From assembly GCA_947499955.1 (NCBI GenBank), contig CANMQI010000016.1, positions 62,001-126,000 on the forward strand: a stretch of DNA of 64,000 bases, read 5' to 3'. Numbering within the stretch: the first letter of the stretch is position 1; the number at the start of each line of letters is the position of its first letter. The notes below the pieces were generated by a model. It did not search any database, had not been told where the DNA came from, and was given only the letters and a program-made list of their open reading frames with translations. Both the position numbers and the translations under genes were made by a program. Below are positions 8,529 to 17,442 of this stretch, in pieces. The stretch comes from an uncultured Granulosicoccus sp. GTDB lineage: Bacteria > Pseudomonadota > Gammaproteobacteria > Granulosicoccales > Granulosicoccaceae.

Positions 8529-9064
8529 TGACTGATTTTTCCCGTTTGCCCGCACGCCCATTGTGGATGCGGGCGGTCGCCGGTGTGTCCCGCGTCTGCG
8601 GGGCCGTATCGGCCAGCATGATCCTGTTGGCGGTGCTGCTGACCTGCCAGATGATCTGGGTGCGCAAGATCAACAACGCCTCCACCGTCTGGCAGACCGA
8701 GACTGTCATCTACCTGATGATTGCCGCCACGCTGATCGGCTTGCCCTATGTGCAGTTGCTCAAGGGGCATGTGAACGTGGATCTGTTGCCTCGCATGTTG
8801 CCAAAATTCATGCGCAAGAGTCTGGCCTGCCTGACCTTGCTGGTTGCCATCAGCGTCATCGGCGTCATGCTGTTCTACTCGGCCGAGTTGTGGCATTTTG
8901 CCTGGAAGAAAGGCTGGTCATCAGACACGGTGTGGGGGCCACCCCTGTGGATTCCCTATCTGGCCATGCCGGTGGGTTTTGGTCTCTATTTACTGCAACT
9001 GGCTACCGATCTGGTGGCAATCATCAGCAATATCGATGAACCCTTTCCGGAGACGACGCACTGA
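8525..9064 (+). CDS. TRAP transporter small permease (DctQ family)
   Basis: A 179-residue inner-membrane protein with four hydrophobic segments, including SASMILLAVLLTCQMIWVRK, TVIYLMIAATLIGLPYVQLL and the C-terminal IPYLAMPVGFGLYLLQLATDL. The conserved DctQ features are the WQTE segment before helix 2 and GHVNVDLLP after it. Its start codon overlaps the stop of the binding-protein gene (ATGA). It partners with the large permease encoded directly downstream. Confidence 0.9.
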   Translation: MMTDFSRLPARPLWMRAVAGVSRVCGAVSASMILLAVLLTCQMIWVRKINNASTVWQTETVIYLMIAATLIGLPYVQLLKGHVNVDLLPRMLPKFMRKSLACLTLLVAISVIGVMLFYSAELWHFAWKKGWSSDTVWGPPLWIPYLAMPVGFGLYLLQLATDLVAIISNIDEPFPETTH

Positions 9065-10383
9065 TGGATCCCTTGTTGCTTGGCGCGATAGTCGCCATCT
9101 CCACCATTCTGGTGCTGTTCTCCGGTGTATCGGTGGCAACCGGATTGCTGATTGTCTCGGCCGGTTTTCTGATTGTCTTCGATGGTCTGCGATCGCTGGA
9201 GCTGATGCCGGAGATCTTCTTCGGCAAGCTGGACAGCTTTGCCCTCTTGTCCATCCCGATGTTCATCATCATGGGGTCTGCCATTTCATCGACCCGCGCC
9301 GGTGCGGATCTGTACGAGGCGCTGGATCGCTGGTTGACGAAGGTGCCTGGAGGCCTGGTGATATCCAACCTGGGTGCCTGCTCGCTGTTTGCGGCCATGT
9401 CCGGTTCATCGCCTGCCACCTGTGCCGCCATCGGCAAGATGGGTATACCCGAGATGCGCAGACGCGGCTATCCGGATGGTGTGGCCGCTGGTTCCATTGC
9501 AGCAGGTGGCACGCTTGGCATACTGATACCCCCGTCAGTCACCATGATCGTCTATGGCATCGCCACCGAGACCTCCATTGGTCGCCTGTTTCTCGCCGGT
9601 GTCTTTCCGGGCCTGCTACTGGTCACCCTGTTCATGGTCTGGTCCATCTACACGACCTGGAGACAACAGGGACGTAGCGGGGCGCTGGAGGCGCGGCACT
9701 ACACCTGGAAGCAGCGCTTCGAGATTCTGCCCAGGGTCATTCCCTTTCTGATGATCATCGCCGGTGTGCTCTACGCCATGTACGGTGGCATTGCGACACC
9801 CTCTGAGACGGCTGCGGTTGGCGCCTTGCTGTGTCTGCTGATTGCTGTGATCATCTACCGCCTGTGGAGTCCGAAATCCCTGTGGGTGGTGCTGCGTGAT
9901 TCGACGCGCGAGAGCGTGATGATCCTGTTCATCATTGCCGCGGCCGGTGTCTTTTCCTACATGTTGTCGAGTCTGAGTATCACCCAGTCGATCGCCACCT
10001 ATATCGGCACGCTGGAAGTCAATCGCTGGGTGTTGATGGGCATGATCAACCTGTTTCTGCTCATCGCCGGGTTCTTCCTGCCGCCGGTGGCGGTGATTCT
10101 CATGGCCGCGCCGATCCTGTTGCCGATCATCACGACAGCCGGATTCGACCCCTACTGGTTTGCGGTCATCCTGACCATCAATATGGAAATCGGTTTGATA
10201 TCCCCGCCGGTGGGTCTGAACCTGTATGTCATCAACGGTATTGCACCGGACATACCCCTGAAGACCATACTGCTCGGTTCTCTGCCGTATGTGGCCTGCA
10301 TGATTCTGGCGATTGTCATTTTGTGTCTGCTGCCGGGTCTGGCAACATGGTTACCTGACTACGTGATGGGCGATGCAGTATGA
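9064..10383 (+). CDS. TRAP transporter large permease (DctM family)
   Basis: The channel-forming subunit, 439 residues with roughly 12-13 membrane segments. DctM landmarks seen are LLSIPMFIIMGSAISSTRAG, the SGSSPATCAAIGKMGIPEM loop, AAGGTLGILIPPSVTMIVYG and the C-terminal LTINMEIGLISPPVGLNLYV. The start overlaps the small-permease stop by one base (TGATG). Together with the two preceding genes it makes a complete sodium- or proton-coupled carboxylate importer, here probably for malonate. Confidence 0.92.
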   Translation: MDPLLLGAIVAISTILVLFSGVSVATGLLIVSAGFLIVFDGLRSLELMPEIFFGKLDSFALLSIPMFIIMGSAISSTRAGADLYEALDRWLTKVPGGLVISNLGACSLFAAMSGSSPATCAAIGKMGIPEMRRRGYPDGVAAGSIAAGGTLGILIPPSVTMIVYGIATETSIGRLFLAGVFPGLLLVTLFMVWSIYTTWRQQGRSGALEARHYTWKQRFEILPRVIPFLMIIAGVLYAMYGGIATPSETAAVGALLCLLIAVIIYRLWSPKSLWVVLRDSTRESVMILFIIAAAGVFSYMLSSLSITQSIATYIGTLEVNRWVLMGMINLFLLIAGFFLPPVAVILMAAPILLPIITTAGFDPYWFAVILTINMEIGLISPPVGLNLYVINGIAPDIPLKTILLGSLPYVACMILAIVILCLLPGLATWLPDYVMGDAV

Positions 10384-10423
10384 CGCTTGTCGACATGGAA
10401 GCTGCTTGTGAGGTACAGGGAAA

Positions 10424-11788
10424 ATGAGTCGTATCAGCTATCTGTCCGAACTGCTCAGTTCGGTGTTTGCACGAGACGAATCGCGGCACCAGGGTGAGGG
10501 GCAGGGCTCACTTCCCGAGCTGTGTGATGCGCTCCTGTCCCAGAGCGGCGAGATGTCCGGTCACCGGCTGGCAAGAGGTCTGCTGAATCGCTTTGCCGCG
10601 GCCAATGCGGAAGAGCAGCTGGTGTTCTTCCGCCTGATGGCAGATCGCTATGACATCAATGCCGAGCATGCGCTGCGTGCGGCTCAGCGTTATTCGGAAG
10701 AGAAGTCGGCGGACAATCTGTCGATTCTCATCGAGAGCGTCGAGCCGCGCCGGCAAGAGCTTTTTCGCCGCCTCAACCGGGTACCCGGTGCCACCAACGA
10801 ACTGGTACAGATGCGTGCTCTGTTGCTGGCGGCCTGCAAGGAGTATCCGGAGCTGCGCTGCATCGATGTCGATTTCCAGCACCTGTTCCGCTCCTGGTTC
10901 AATCGCGGCTTTCTGGTCTTGCGTGAAATCGACTGGCACAGCCCGGCCAGTATCCTGGAGAAGATCATCGCCTACGAGGCAGTGCATGCCATCAACAGCT
11001 GGTCGGCCTTGCGCAGTCGGCTGGAGCCGGATGATCGTCGCTGTTTTGCGTTCTTTCATCCGGCCATGATCGATGAACCGCTGATATTCGTGGAGGTGGC
11101 GTTGACCCAGTCGACGCCTGCCTCCATTCGTCAGGTGTTGCAGACGACACGTGATATCGTGCCGCAGCAGGAAGCCACGACGGCGGTATTCTATTCGATA
11201 TCGAATTGTCAGAAGGGTCTGGCGGGTGTCTCCTTCGGCAACTTCCTGATCAAGCAGGTTGCCCAGGAATTGTCTCGTCAGCTACCGAACCTGGAGACCT
11301 TCAGAACACTCTCGCCGGTACCGGGTCTGATGCGGTGGGTTGACAAGGCCATGCCATCGGATGCCGCTGCACAAGCGGATGCGCAGTCCGAGCTCGATGA
11401 GCAGCAGAGGCGTCTGCGAGAAGCGTTGCAGACGGCGCAGCGCATCTCTGCCATGGAAACCTTTGTATTGAACGAGGGTGACAACGAGCATCTGAAGTTT
11501 CTGGTTGCCCATTATCTGCGAAACGAGAAACGATCGGATAATCTGCCATTGGACCCGGTTGCCCGATTTCATCTGGGCAACGGTGCGAGCCTCGATTATG
11601 TATTGCCCGCAGCGGACGTCCATCGCAAAGGATTGTCGCAATCCGCTGGTGTCATGGTCAGCTACCTCTATGATCTGGACAAGGTCGAGGACAACCATGA
11701 GGCCTACGCCAATGAACGTGTCGTCAAGGTATCGCCCGAAGTCGAGGCCTTGCTGGCAAAACCGAAACGTACGCTCAGAAGAGCCTGA
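10424..11788 (+). CDS. matA: malonyl-CoA decarboxylase
   Basis: Converts malonyl-CoA to acetyl-CoA and CO2. 454 residues, normal for the bacterial enzyme. The N-terminal two fifths are the helical domain. The catalytic acetyltransferase-like domain carries FHPAMIDEPLIFVEVALT, FYSISNCQKGLAGVSFG (serine region), TLSPVPGLMRW and DPVARFHLGNGA (expected catalytic His). It sits 40 bp after the TRAP genes and 33 bp before the malonyl-CoA synthetase, giving the complete route malonate to malonyl-CoA to acetyl-CoA. Confidence 0.94.
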   Translation: MSRISYLSELLSSVFARDESRHQGEGQGSLPELCDALLSQSGEMSGHRLARGLLNRFAAANAEEQLVFFRLMADRYDINAEHALRAAQRYSEEKSADNLSILIESVEPRRQELFRRLNRVPGATNELVQMRALLLAACKEYPELRCIDVDFQHLFRSWFNRGFLVLREIDWHSPASILEKIIAYEAVHAINSWSALRSRLEPDDRRCFAFFHPAMIDEPLIFVEVALTQSTPASIRQVLQTTRDIVPQQEATTAVFYSISNCQKGLAGVSFGNFLIKQVAQELSRQLPNLETFRTLSPVPGLMRWVDKAMPSDAAAQADAQSELDEQQRRLREALQTAQRISAMETFVLNEGDNEHLKFLVAHYLRNEKRSDNLPLDPVARFHLGNGASLDYVLPAADVHRKGLSQSAGVMVSYLYDLDKVEDNHEAYANERVVKVSPEVEALLAKPKRTLRRA

Positions 11789-11821
11789 GTCTGCAGCAAG
11801 CAAGAAGGAGTTATATAGCGG

Positions 11822-13336
11822 ATGAGTAATGTTCTGTTCGATGCCATCGTGGATGGTCGCAAGGCCGGTAATGGCGAACTGTTCATTGGTAATGCAGGCG
11901 ATGACACGGATGACCAGGCGTTTCTGGATCTCAGTGCGCGGCTGGCGGCGGTCCTGCTTGATCGCGGCGTCGATCCGGGTGACAGGGTTGCCGTACAGGT
12001 GGCCAAGAGTATCGAGGCTCTGGCCTTGTATGTGGCCTGCATCCGTGTCGGCGCGGTTTTTCTGCCTCTCAACACGGCTTACACCGAAACGGAACTCCAT
12101 TATTTCATCGGTGATGCCACCCCCCGGGTGTTGGTACTGGACCCGGGCCGACGTGCCATGGGTGAACGGCTGATCGGTGCTTCGCAATTGCTGACTCTGG
12201 ATGGTGCCGCTGGTGGCAGTCTGATGGACAAGGCGTTGGCCAGTGCGCCGGTGCAGGAAGTTGTGGCCCGCGCCTCCGATGATCTGGCGGCCATCCTGTA
12301 CACCTCGGGCACAACCGGGCGATCCAAGGGCGCCATGCTGACACATGCCAATCTGCTGTCGAACGCGCAGACGCTGGTCTCGTACTGGCAGTTCACCTCA
12401 TCCGATGTGCTGTTGCATGCCTTGCCCATTTTCCATACGCATGGCCTGTTTGTCGCCAGTAACGTGATGCTGCTGTGCGGCGGACGCATGATCTTCCAGC
12501 CGGGTTTCTCGACGGATGCGGTGTTGCAGGCGCTACCGTCTGCGACGACCATGATGGGGGTTCCCACCTTCTATACGCGACTGCTGGCGGATGAGCGGTT
12601 CACTCGAGAGAGTGCCAGCCATATGCGACTGTTCATCTCCGGAAGTGCGCCGTTGCTGGCGGACACGCATCGGGAATTCGAAGCGCGTACCGGGCAACGC
12701 ATACTGGAGCGCTATGGCATGACAGAGACCAATATGAACACCTCCAATCCGGTCGATGGCGAGCGCATTGCCGGTACCGTGGGAATGCCATTGCCGGGTG
12801 TGGAGGTGCGGATCTGCAAGCCGGATTCAACCGAAGCCCTGCCGTCTGGCCAGGTGGGCATACTGCAGGTTCGTGGCCCCAACGTGTTTGCCGGTTACTG
12901 GCAGATGCCCGAGAAGACGCGTGAAGAATTGCTGGAGGATGGCTTTTTCATCACCGGTGATCTGGCTACCATCGATGAGCGGCAGTACGTCACCATCGTC
13001 GGGCGTTCCAAGGATCTGATCATTTCCGGGGGATACAACATCTACCCCAAGGAGCTGGAGCTGTTGATCGATGAACTACCGGGGGTGACGGAATCGGCCG
13101 TTGTCGGTGTGCCGCATCCGGACTTTGGAGAGGCGGTGGTCGCGGTTGTCGTGCGCGATGGTTCGGCCGATGCCGATGAGCTGACTGCCGAAAAACTGAG
13201 CACGGCACTGGCGGGCAGACTGGCCAGATTCAAACAGCCGAAAAGAGTGGAATTCGTGGACGAGCTGCCACGCAATACAATGGGAAAAGTGCAGAAGAAT
13301 CTGTTGCGCGAGAAGCTGAACGATTCATTTGCCTGA
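11822..13336 (+). CDS. matB: malonyl-CoA synthetase (AMP-forming, MatB)
   Basis: Activates malonate with ATP and CoA. 504 residues of the acyl-adenylate-forming superfamily. The phosphate-binding loop YTSGTTGRSKG is at residues 160-170. The A5-type motif ERYGMTETNMN, the GDLATIDERQY hinge region, GRSKDLIISGGYNIYPKELE, and the catalytic lysine in NTMGKVQKN near the C-terminus are all intact. The downstream position from malonyl-CoA decarboxylase distinguishes it from general fatty-acyl-CoA ligases. AAGGAG lies 16-11 nt upstream of the ATG. Confidence 0.92.
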   Translation: MSNVLFDAIVDGRKAGNGELFIGNAGDDTDDQAFLDLSARLAAVLLDRGVDPGDRVAVQVAKSIEALALYVACIRVGAVFLPLNTAYTETELHYFIGDATPRVLVLDPGRRAMGERLIGASQLLTLDGAAGGSLMDKALASAPVQEVVARASDDLAAILYTSGTTGRSKGAMLTHANLLSNAQTLVSYWQFTSSDVLLHALPIFHTHGLFVASNVMLLCGGRMIFQPGFSTDAVLQALPSATTMMGVPTFYTRLLADERFTRESASHMRLFISGSAPLLADTHREFEARTGQRILERYGMTETNMNTSNPVDGERIAGTVGMPLPGVEVRICKPDSTEALPSGQVGILQVRGPNVFAGYWQMPEKTREELLEDGFFITGDLATIDERQYVTIVGRSKDLIISGGYNIYPKELELLIDELPGVTESAVVGVPHPDFGEAVVAVVVRDGSADADELTAEKLSTALAGRLARFKQPKRVEFVDELPRNTMGKVQKNLLREKLNDSFA

Positions 13337-13373
13337 GGCGCTGCTCGGCGGGAGATGTGGTGAGGGAACTGGA

Positions 13374-13395
13374 GCCGGGAAATCCATTTCCCGGC
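13374..13395. terminator. hairpin downstream of malonate operon
   Basis: GCCGGGAAAT and ATTTCCCGGC are perfect inverted repeats separated by only two bases, so the real loop will open a few base pairs. It lies 38 bp after the matB stop, between convergent genes. A C-run rather than T-run follows, so it may be a Rho-associated or mRNA-protecting hairpin rather than a classical terminator. The rest of the gap to 13579 shows nothing recognisable. Confidence 0.45.
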
Positions 13396-13579
13396 GCCCC
13401 CTAAGATGGCCGTCACATGAGTTCGAGCCTTGACGTGACCTCAGCGGGCCGCGCCCCGTCATTCTTGCTTGATGACTTGATTAGGGATAACGACGGGCAG
13501 GCCGGCAAATGTATGTCAAGGAGTGGTTTATGAGTGCTCCTTGGCGTTTGCAGATCCGAAACTTACGGACGGTAGACAA

Positions 13580-15493
13580 TTAATTCAGCACTGCTGCGTT
13601 TCTGGCCTGGGAAATGGCCTTTCCGGGTGAGCTGTCCCGAACCAGGGCCACTTGCTCGAAACCGCGTTGTTCCAGCCTGGCCTCACGCCATTGATTGGCA
13701 TGGCGAAACGGCAGATACAACAGGCCGATGAAAGCGAGTACGGCAAATCCGATTGTGCTGGCCTTGATGGCGACACTGGCTGCAGGGCCTGCATCAAGCC
13801 AGGCCAGGCCGGAGACCAGCAGACCGCCCACCAGAATCAGCCACATGATGGTGTAGACCACAGCCGTGCCGAACAGGTGGCGATAGAGCAGAAAGGGCAG
13901 AGTCAGAAACAGGGCAGACCAGGAAGCCCCTTGTTTGACAGCTTGTGTCTGAGTGTCACGGCGGAAGACGCTGTAGCGCGAACCGCTGGACCGCTCATCG
14001 GTCAGGTCGAGCGGCAGTGCAACGGTCCGGGGCTGGCTGTCGCTGCTGGCGTGATCGACGATAGGGGCCGCACGTGCAGAGGAGGGTGGCGAGATGTCAG
14101 GTGCTTGCACGGCCCCTGCCACAGTCGAGTCTGCAGTGCTCGTTCCAGAGCGGGTGCCCGAGGTGGTGCCTGCCGCACTTCCTGCAGCAGTTCCTGCGAC
14201 AGTTCCTGAGACAGTTCCTGCGACAGTTCCTGCGACAGCCGTCATGGCCGCAGCGGGGAGCATGTCATCACTGCCGAAATCGATGTCAGGCTCCTTGCCT
14301 GTCTTGACGTCTTCACTGAGGTCGGCAGCATCGAGCTGTGCGTCATCACCGGCATCTGTCTCGTACGGCGAGGGCGCTGCTGTGTCGACGTCGGAAGATT
14401 CACTGTTGCCGCCCAGTCTGGATGCGGCCTCGTCAGCTTCGTGTTCAATGGAATCGAAGATGGAGTCCAGCCCGGAGCTGCCGGTGGAATCTGCAGAACC
14501 GGCATCTGTCGGTGGGTCGTCGAGGACCAGGGCCAGCTGTTCTTCATCGCTGGCATTGCTGCTCTCGATCGGCGTCTGCTCGCTGACGGCCACCACATCG
14601 CTGGGTTGTCCGGGAAGCTCGCCAGCCTGCCGCTCCAGCTCCAGTGCCAGTCTGTCGGTATCCCGAATGTCATCCAGAGTCAGGATATCGTCGGCGTCTC
14701 CAGAGACGGTCTGCAGTTGCGTGTCGGCACTCGCATTCGAATCAGACTCACGGGCATCGTCATCGAGCCAGGCAAGATCATCGTCAAGCGCGTCATGGGC
14801 ACCGCTGACGTCACTGAAATCTGCCGTCATGGCCGCTTCACTGTCGTCGGCACCGGTATCCACCGGAGCGCCGGCCTCATACACACCGCCCAGTAGCGCT
14901 TCCAGTTCGGCGTCGGCACTGATGTCCTTGGCATTGTCACCGCTCAGCGTGTCATCAGCATCTGCCTTGTCCAGCTCGAAGACAGCGGTACCGTCCAGTT
15001 CCGAGGTCAGATTGATGGTCTCATCGAGGAAATCATCACCCAGCTCCAGATCATCCCCGGGGTGCTCCAGCTCAGAGCTGGATCCTGAATCGAAACCCTC
15101 TTCGAAATTGCGACTGCGAGTGGCTTCGAAATCGGGCAAGTCCTCGGCGTCGCTGGCGGAATCCAGTGACAGGGCGTCCGTGTCCAGTCCGTTGTTCTGA
15201 TCCAGACCCGATGGCGTAGAAATGGACTGTGGAGAATCCTCATCGAAGTCGAGTGGCTCCAGCGCCAGTGAGTCATCTGCCGAGTCAGGCCCGGTGCCAG
15301 CAACCGCCGCCGCCGCTCCACCACCTGCCTCTCGTTCTGCGATCAACTCCTCGACACGCAGATTGGTGTACAGATAACGTGCTTCGTCATGATCATCACT
15401 GGCCAGGGCGCACGCTCTGGCCCAGATATGCGGCCGGCGTTTGTCCGTGTTCAGCTCATCGGCAGCTAGCTGGTAAAGATCTTCATCTATCAT
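13580..15493 (-). CDS. large acidic protein with C-terminal double membrane helix, function unknown
   Basis: A 637-residue protein I cannot name. Residues 1-55 (DEDLYQLAADELNTDKRRPHIWARACALASDD) resemble a short helical N-terminal segment found in several gammaproteobacterial envelope proteins. Residues about 60-420 are strongly acidic, Ser/Asp/Glu-rich and low in complexity, so probably disordered. Residues about 420-455 carry GTVAGTVSGTVAGTAAG-type repeats encoded by 12-bp tandem repeats. Near the C-terminus two membrane helices follow (VYTIMWLILVGGLLVSGLAW and IGFAVLAFIGLLYLP), then a basic tail. The layout suggests a membrane-anchored protein with a long acidic soluble domain; which side it faces is not clear, and there is no signal peptide. 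It has a long antisense open frame, an effect of composition. Confidence 0.75.
   Translation of the reverse strand: MIDEDLYQLAADELNTDKRRPHIWARACALASDDHDEARYLYTNLRVEELIAEREAGGGAAAAVAGTGPDSADDSLALEPLDFDEDSPQSISTPSGLDQNNGLDTDALSLDSASDAEDLPDFEATRSRNFEEGFDSGSSSELEHPGDDLELGDDFLDETINLTSELDGTAVFELDKADADDTLSGDNAKDISADAELEALLGGVYEAGAPVDTGADDSEAAMTADFSDVSGAHDALDDDLAWLDDDARESDSNASADTQLQTVSGDADDILTLDDIRDTDRLALELERQAGELPGQPSDVVAVSEQTPIESSNASDEEQLALVLDDPPTDAGSADSTGSSGLDSIFDSIEHEADEAASRLGGNSESSDVDTAAPSPYETDAGDDAQLDAADLSEDVKTGKEPDIDFGSDDMLPAAAMTAVAGTVAGTVSGTVAGTAAGSAAGTTSGTRSGTSTADSTVAGAVQAPDISPPSSARAAPIVDHASSDSQPRTVALPLDLTDERSSGSRYSVFRRDTQTQAVKQGASWSALFLTLPFLLYRHLFGTAVVYTIMWLILVGGLLVSGLAWLDAGPAASVAIKASTIGFAVLAFIGLLYLPFRHANQWREARLEQRGFEQVALVRDSSPGKAISQARNAAVLN
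14178..14237. repeat. 12-bp tandem repeats inside the acidic-protein gene
   Basis: Five near-identical 12-bp units (GTTCCTGCGACA on the plus strand; units 1 and 3 carry one or more changes) run from 14178 to 14237. On the coding minus strand they encode a four-residue repeat of the form GTVA/GTVS/GTAA. Because the unit is a multiple of three, copy-number change would alter protein length without a frameshift. Confidence 0.8.
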
Positions 15494-15993
15494 TTTTGGT
15501 CAATCATGGTTGGCCAGTTATTAAGTCGGCGTCCTGACACAGCCAGACTTCGTGAAAGCTGAAGGCGGACTGATGACTCTGCAACAGGGCTGAAGTTTAA
15601 CCTTAATGTCGTATAAAATCCGCTGTCAGGGCCGTGTACAGGGCCCCGCGATGCGCCCTTGACGGTCATTTCGCGAGCCCACGGCACCGGCTGGTTTCCC
15701 GATGGATGGCGATCGGCTGCCGAAGTATCCCGCGAGAACGCGGGCGGACCCGCTCCGCCAGACACGCTGTGCGGTTCCAGGGTGTTGTTTTCGAGGCGAA
15801 AACCGTGCCCGAATGCGTCGGTCGGGTCGGGGCGGCATTGTCACGCCGATCAACAAGGATTTCATCTGGCTCATCCGGCCAAGGCTCCTCGGTTGGCACA
15901 GAGATGCACACAGATGATTGCCTGCAGCGTTGCACCGATGTGCGGGTGTGCCCTGACCCTCTGGTACGACAAGCACAGTGTTGCGACAACAAG
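15494..15993. other. non-coding gap with -10-like box and three tight hairpins
   Basis: No convincing gene on either strand; the open frames here have no family resemblance. A TATAAA box at 15612-15617 precedes a stretch with three closely spaced perfect hairpins. They are CCCGCG-AGAA-CGCGGG (15729-15744), GGCGGA-CCCGC-TCCGCC (15743-15759) and GTTTTCG-AGG-CGAAAAC (15787-15803). The first two share two bases and so are mutually exclusive or shortened. This could be a structured RNA or the remains of one. No family (tmRNA, RNase P, 6S, SRP) was recognised. Confidence 0.35.
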
Positions 15994-16009
15994 TTGCAAC
16001 CGGTTGCAA
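15994..16009. promoter_or_regulatory. LacI-type operator TTGCAACCGGTTGCAA
   Basis: A perfect 16-bp palindrome with the central CG typical of LacI/GalR operators. A matching half-site, TTGCAAC, recurs at 16017-16023, about two helical turns away, overlapping the proposed -35 box. The same core occurs in the iolE/iolD divergent gap, so the LacI-type protein encoded at 19910 is the likely ligand. Confidence 0.8.
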
Positions 16010-16016
16010 GAAAAAC

Positions 16017-16045
16017 TTGCAACGACACTCATCTGCTCGCATAAT
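16017..16045 (+). promoter_or_regulatory. candidate sigma-70 promoter of the CUT2 ABC operon
   Basis: TTGCAA (16017-16022) and CATAAT (16040-16045) with the ideal 17-bp spacer; 4/6 and 5/6 matches to consensus. The LacI-type palindrome ends 7 bp upstream and its repeated half-site coincides with the -35 box. A start near 16052 would leave a leader of about 390 nt before the first gene. Confidence 0.55.
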
Positions 16046-16440
16046 CACAACACCTGTGAACCTACGAGCGCAATGTACTTGCTCTCGGTCGGAGGAGGCT
16101 TGAACTCGATCTGCACTCAATCAATCGGCGTGGTCAATCACGTCGAACGTAGAGTCGCTCGTGACCACAACACCAATGGCGCGGACGTGATCGAGCCTGG
16201 AATCAATCTGACGGATTGTCTGTTCAATGGCCAGAAGGCGACACCCGCTGGCGTCATGACAGACGATACCGGGTTGCGGCTTCGGCCGGTACGGAATGCC
16301 GTTCATGTTGATGTTTGCCCGGCAAGCACGGCTGACTGGCACATCAAACCGGCACGAACAGGTTGTATCGGAACGATTTCGACACACGCGGCAAGGCTGA
16401 AAGGCAACCGCAATACACTTGCAAGATAGAGGAGTAGGGA
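16046..16440 (+). other. long leader region without a recognisable gene
   Basis: About 390 bp between the proposed promoter and the binding-protein start. An open frame of about 119 codons (16072-16429) and a minus-strand one (16121-16387) are present, but neither resembles a known family and neither has a clear ribosome site. GAGGAG before the ATG at 16441 belongs to the binding-protein gene. I recognise no riboswitch. Confidence 0.3.
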
Positions 16441-17367
16441 ATGAGAAGATTTGTGAAAACGGCCATCGCAGTGGCTACTCTGGTCACCGCACCGGCACTG
16501 ATGGCAGCTGACATCATTGTCGTCAGTCACGGTCAGGCCAGTGATCCGTTCTGGTCGGTTGTCAAGAATGGCGTCGAGCGGGCGGCGAAGGATACTGGCG
16601 CCAACGTTGAATATCGCGCGCCGGAAACCTTCGACATGATCGCAATGAGCCAATTGATCGATGCCGCCGTCAATCAGGAACCGGATGGTCTGGTGGTGTC
16701 AGTACCGGACGCCGATGCGCTCGGCCCGTCCATCGAGAACGCCATTGCAGCCGGTATTCCGGTTATCTCCATGAATTCCGGTGGTGATGCGGCGAAGGCA
16801 CTCGGTGCCTTGCTGCACGTCGGTCAGTCGGAATATGACGCAGGCAAGGCAGCTGGCGAGAAAATGGCCGAACTGGGCGGAACCAAAGGTCTGTGTATCA
16901 ACCACGAAGTTGGCAACATCTCACTGGATGACCGATGTGCAGGCTTCGAAGAAGGCTTCGGCGGCCCCGTCGATGTCATGCCGACCACCAATGATCCGAG
17001 TGAGATTCAGTCAAAGGTTCAGGCCTCGCTGGAATCGAGCCCCGACATCGACACCGTTATCGCACTGGGCGCCTCTCTGGCCGGTGAGCCAGCCGTAGCG
17101 GCGGTAGACGCCGTCGGTCGTACCGGTGAGGTCATTATCGGTTCATTCGACTTGTCCGGTAACTTCCTGAAGTCGGTTGCCGACGGCAAGGCGGCATTTG
17201 CCATCGATCAGCAGCAGTTTCTGCAAGGCTATCTGCCTGTCGTCTTTCTGGCACTGCACGCAGAATACGGCCTGATGCCCGGTGGCAACGTACCTTCCGG
17301 TCCCAACCTGATCACTCAGGACAAGGCCGAGCAGGTTATCGACCTGTCTTCCAAGGGTATTCGCTGA
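16441..17367 (+). CDS. CUT2-family sugar/inositol ABC transporter binding protein
   Basis: A 308-residue periplasmic-binding protein of the ribose/fructose type. The signal peptide MRRFVKTAIAVATLVTAPALMA is followed by ADIIVVSHGQASDPFWSVVKNG, the standard first beta-alpha unit of the family. DGLVVSVPDADALGPSIENA and IPVISMNSG are the family's central motifs. GAGGAG lies close upstream of the ATG. It is followed by a permease and a single-domain ATPase gene. The shared LacI-type operator with the iol genes makes inositol or a related cyclitol the most likely ligand; this is an inference. Confidence 0.9.
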   Translation: MRRFVKTAIAVATLVTAPALMAADIIVVSHGQASDPFWSVVKNGVERAAKDTGANVEYRAPETFDMIAMSQLIDAAVNQEPDGLVVSVPDADALGPSIENAIAAGIPVISMNSGGDAAKALGALLHVGQSEYDAGKAAGEKMAELGGTKGLCINHEVGNISLDDRCAGFEEGFGGPVDVMPTTNDPSEIQSKVQASLESSPDIDTVIALGASLAGEPAVAAVDAVGRTGEVIIGSFDLSGNFLKSVADGKAAFAIDQQQFLQGYLPVVFLALHAEYGLMPGGNVPSGPNLITQDKAEQVIDLSSKGIR

Positions 17368-17369
17368 AC

Positions 17370-17442
17370 CCGACGCAAGTCGGTCTTGACCGGTCGGGGG
17401 TGAGTGTTGCCGCCCCCGGCCGAAGACGCTTGAGGCAAGCGT
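17370..17442 (+). repeat. three consecutive hairpins after the binding-protein gene
   Basis: Directly after the stop codon come CCGAC-GCAA-GTCGG (17370-17383, a GNRA-type tetraloop), a 10-bp stem CGGTCGGGGG/CCCCCGGCCG with one G-U pair (17391-17422), and ACGCTTG-AGG-CAAGCGT (17426-17442). Such structures between a binding-protein gene and its permease gene commonly protect the upstream mRNA and lower downstream expression. There is no T-run. Confidence 0.65.

Noticed and set aside
14094-15200. 368-codon plus-strand frame, Ser/Ala-rich
   Set aside because: It is antisense to the acidic-protein gene and its serine-rich content is the mirror of Asp/Ser codons; no ribosome site or family match.
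16121-16387. 88-codon minus-strand frame in the leader
   Set aside because: Looks slightly protein-like but has no start signal or family match, and lies opposite the presumed leader.
15659-16429. 256-codon plus-strand frame in the gap before the ABC operon
   Set aside because: Cysteine-rich, low-similarity translation running through the LacI operator and promoter; not protein-like.
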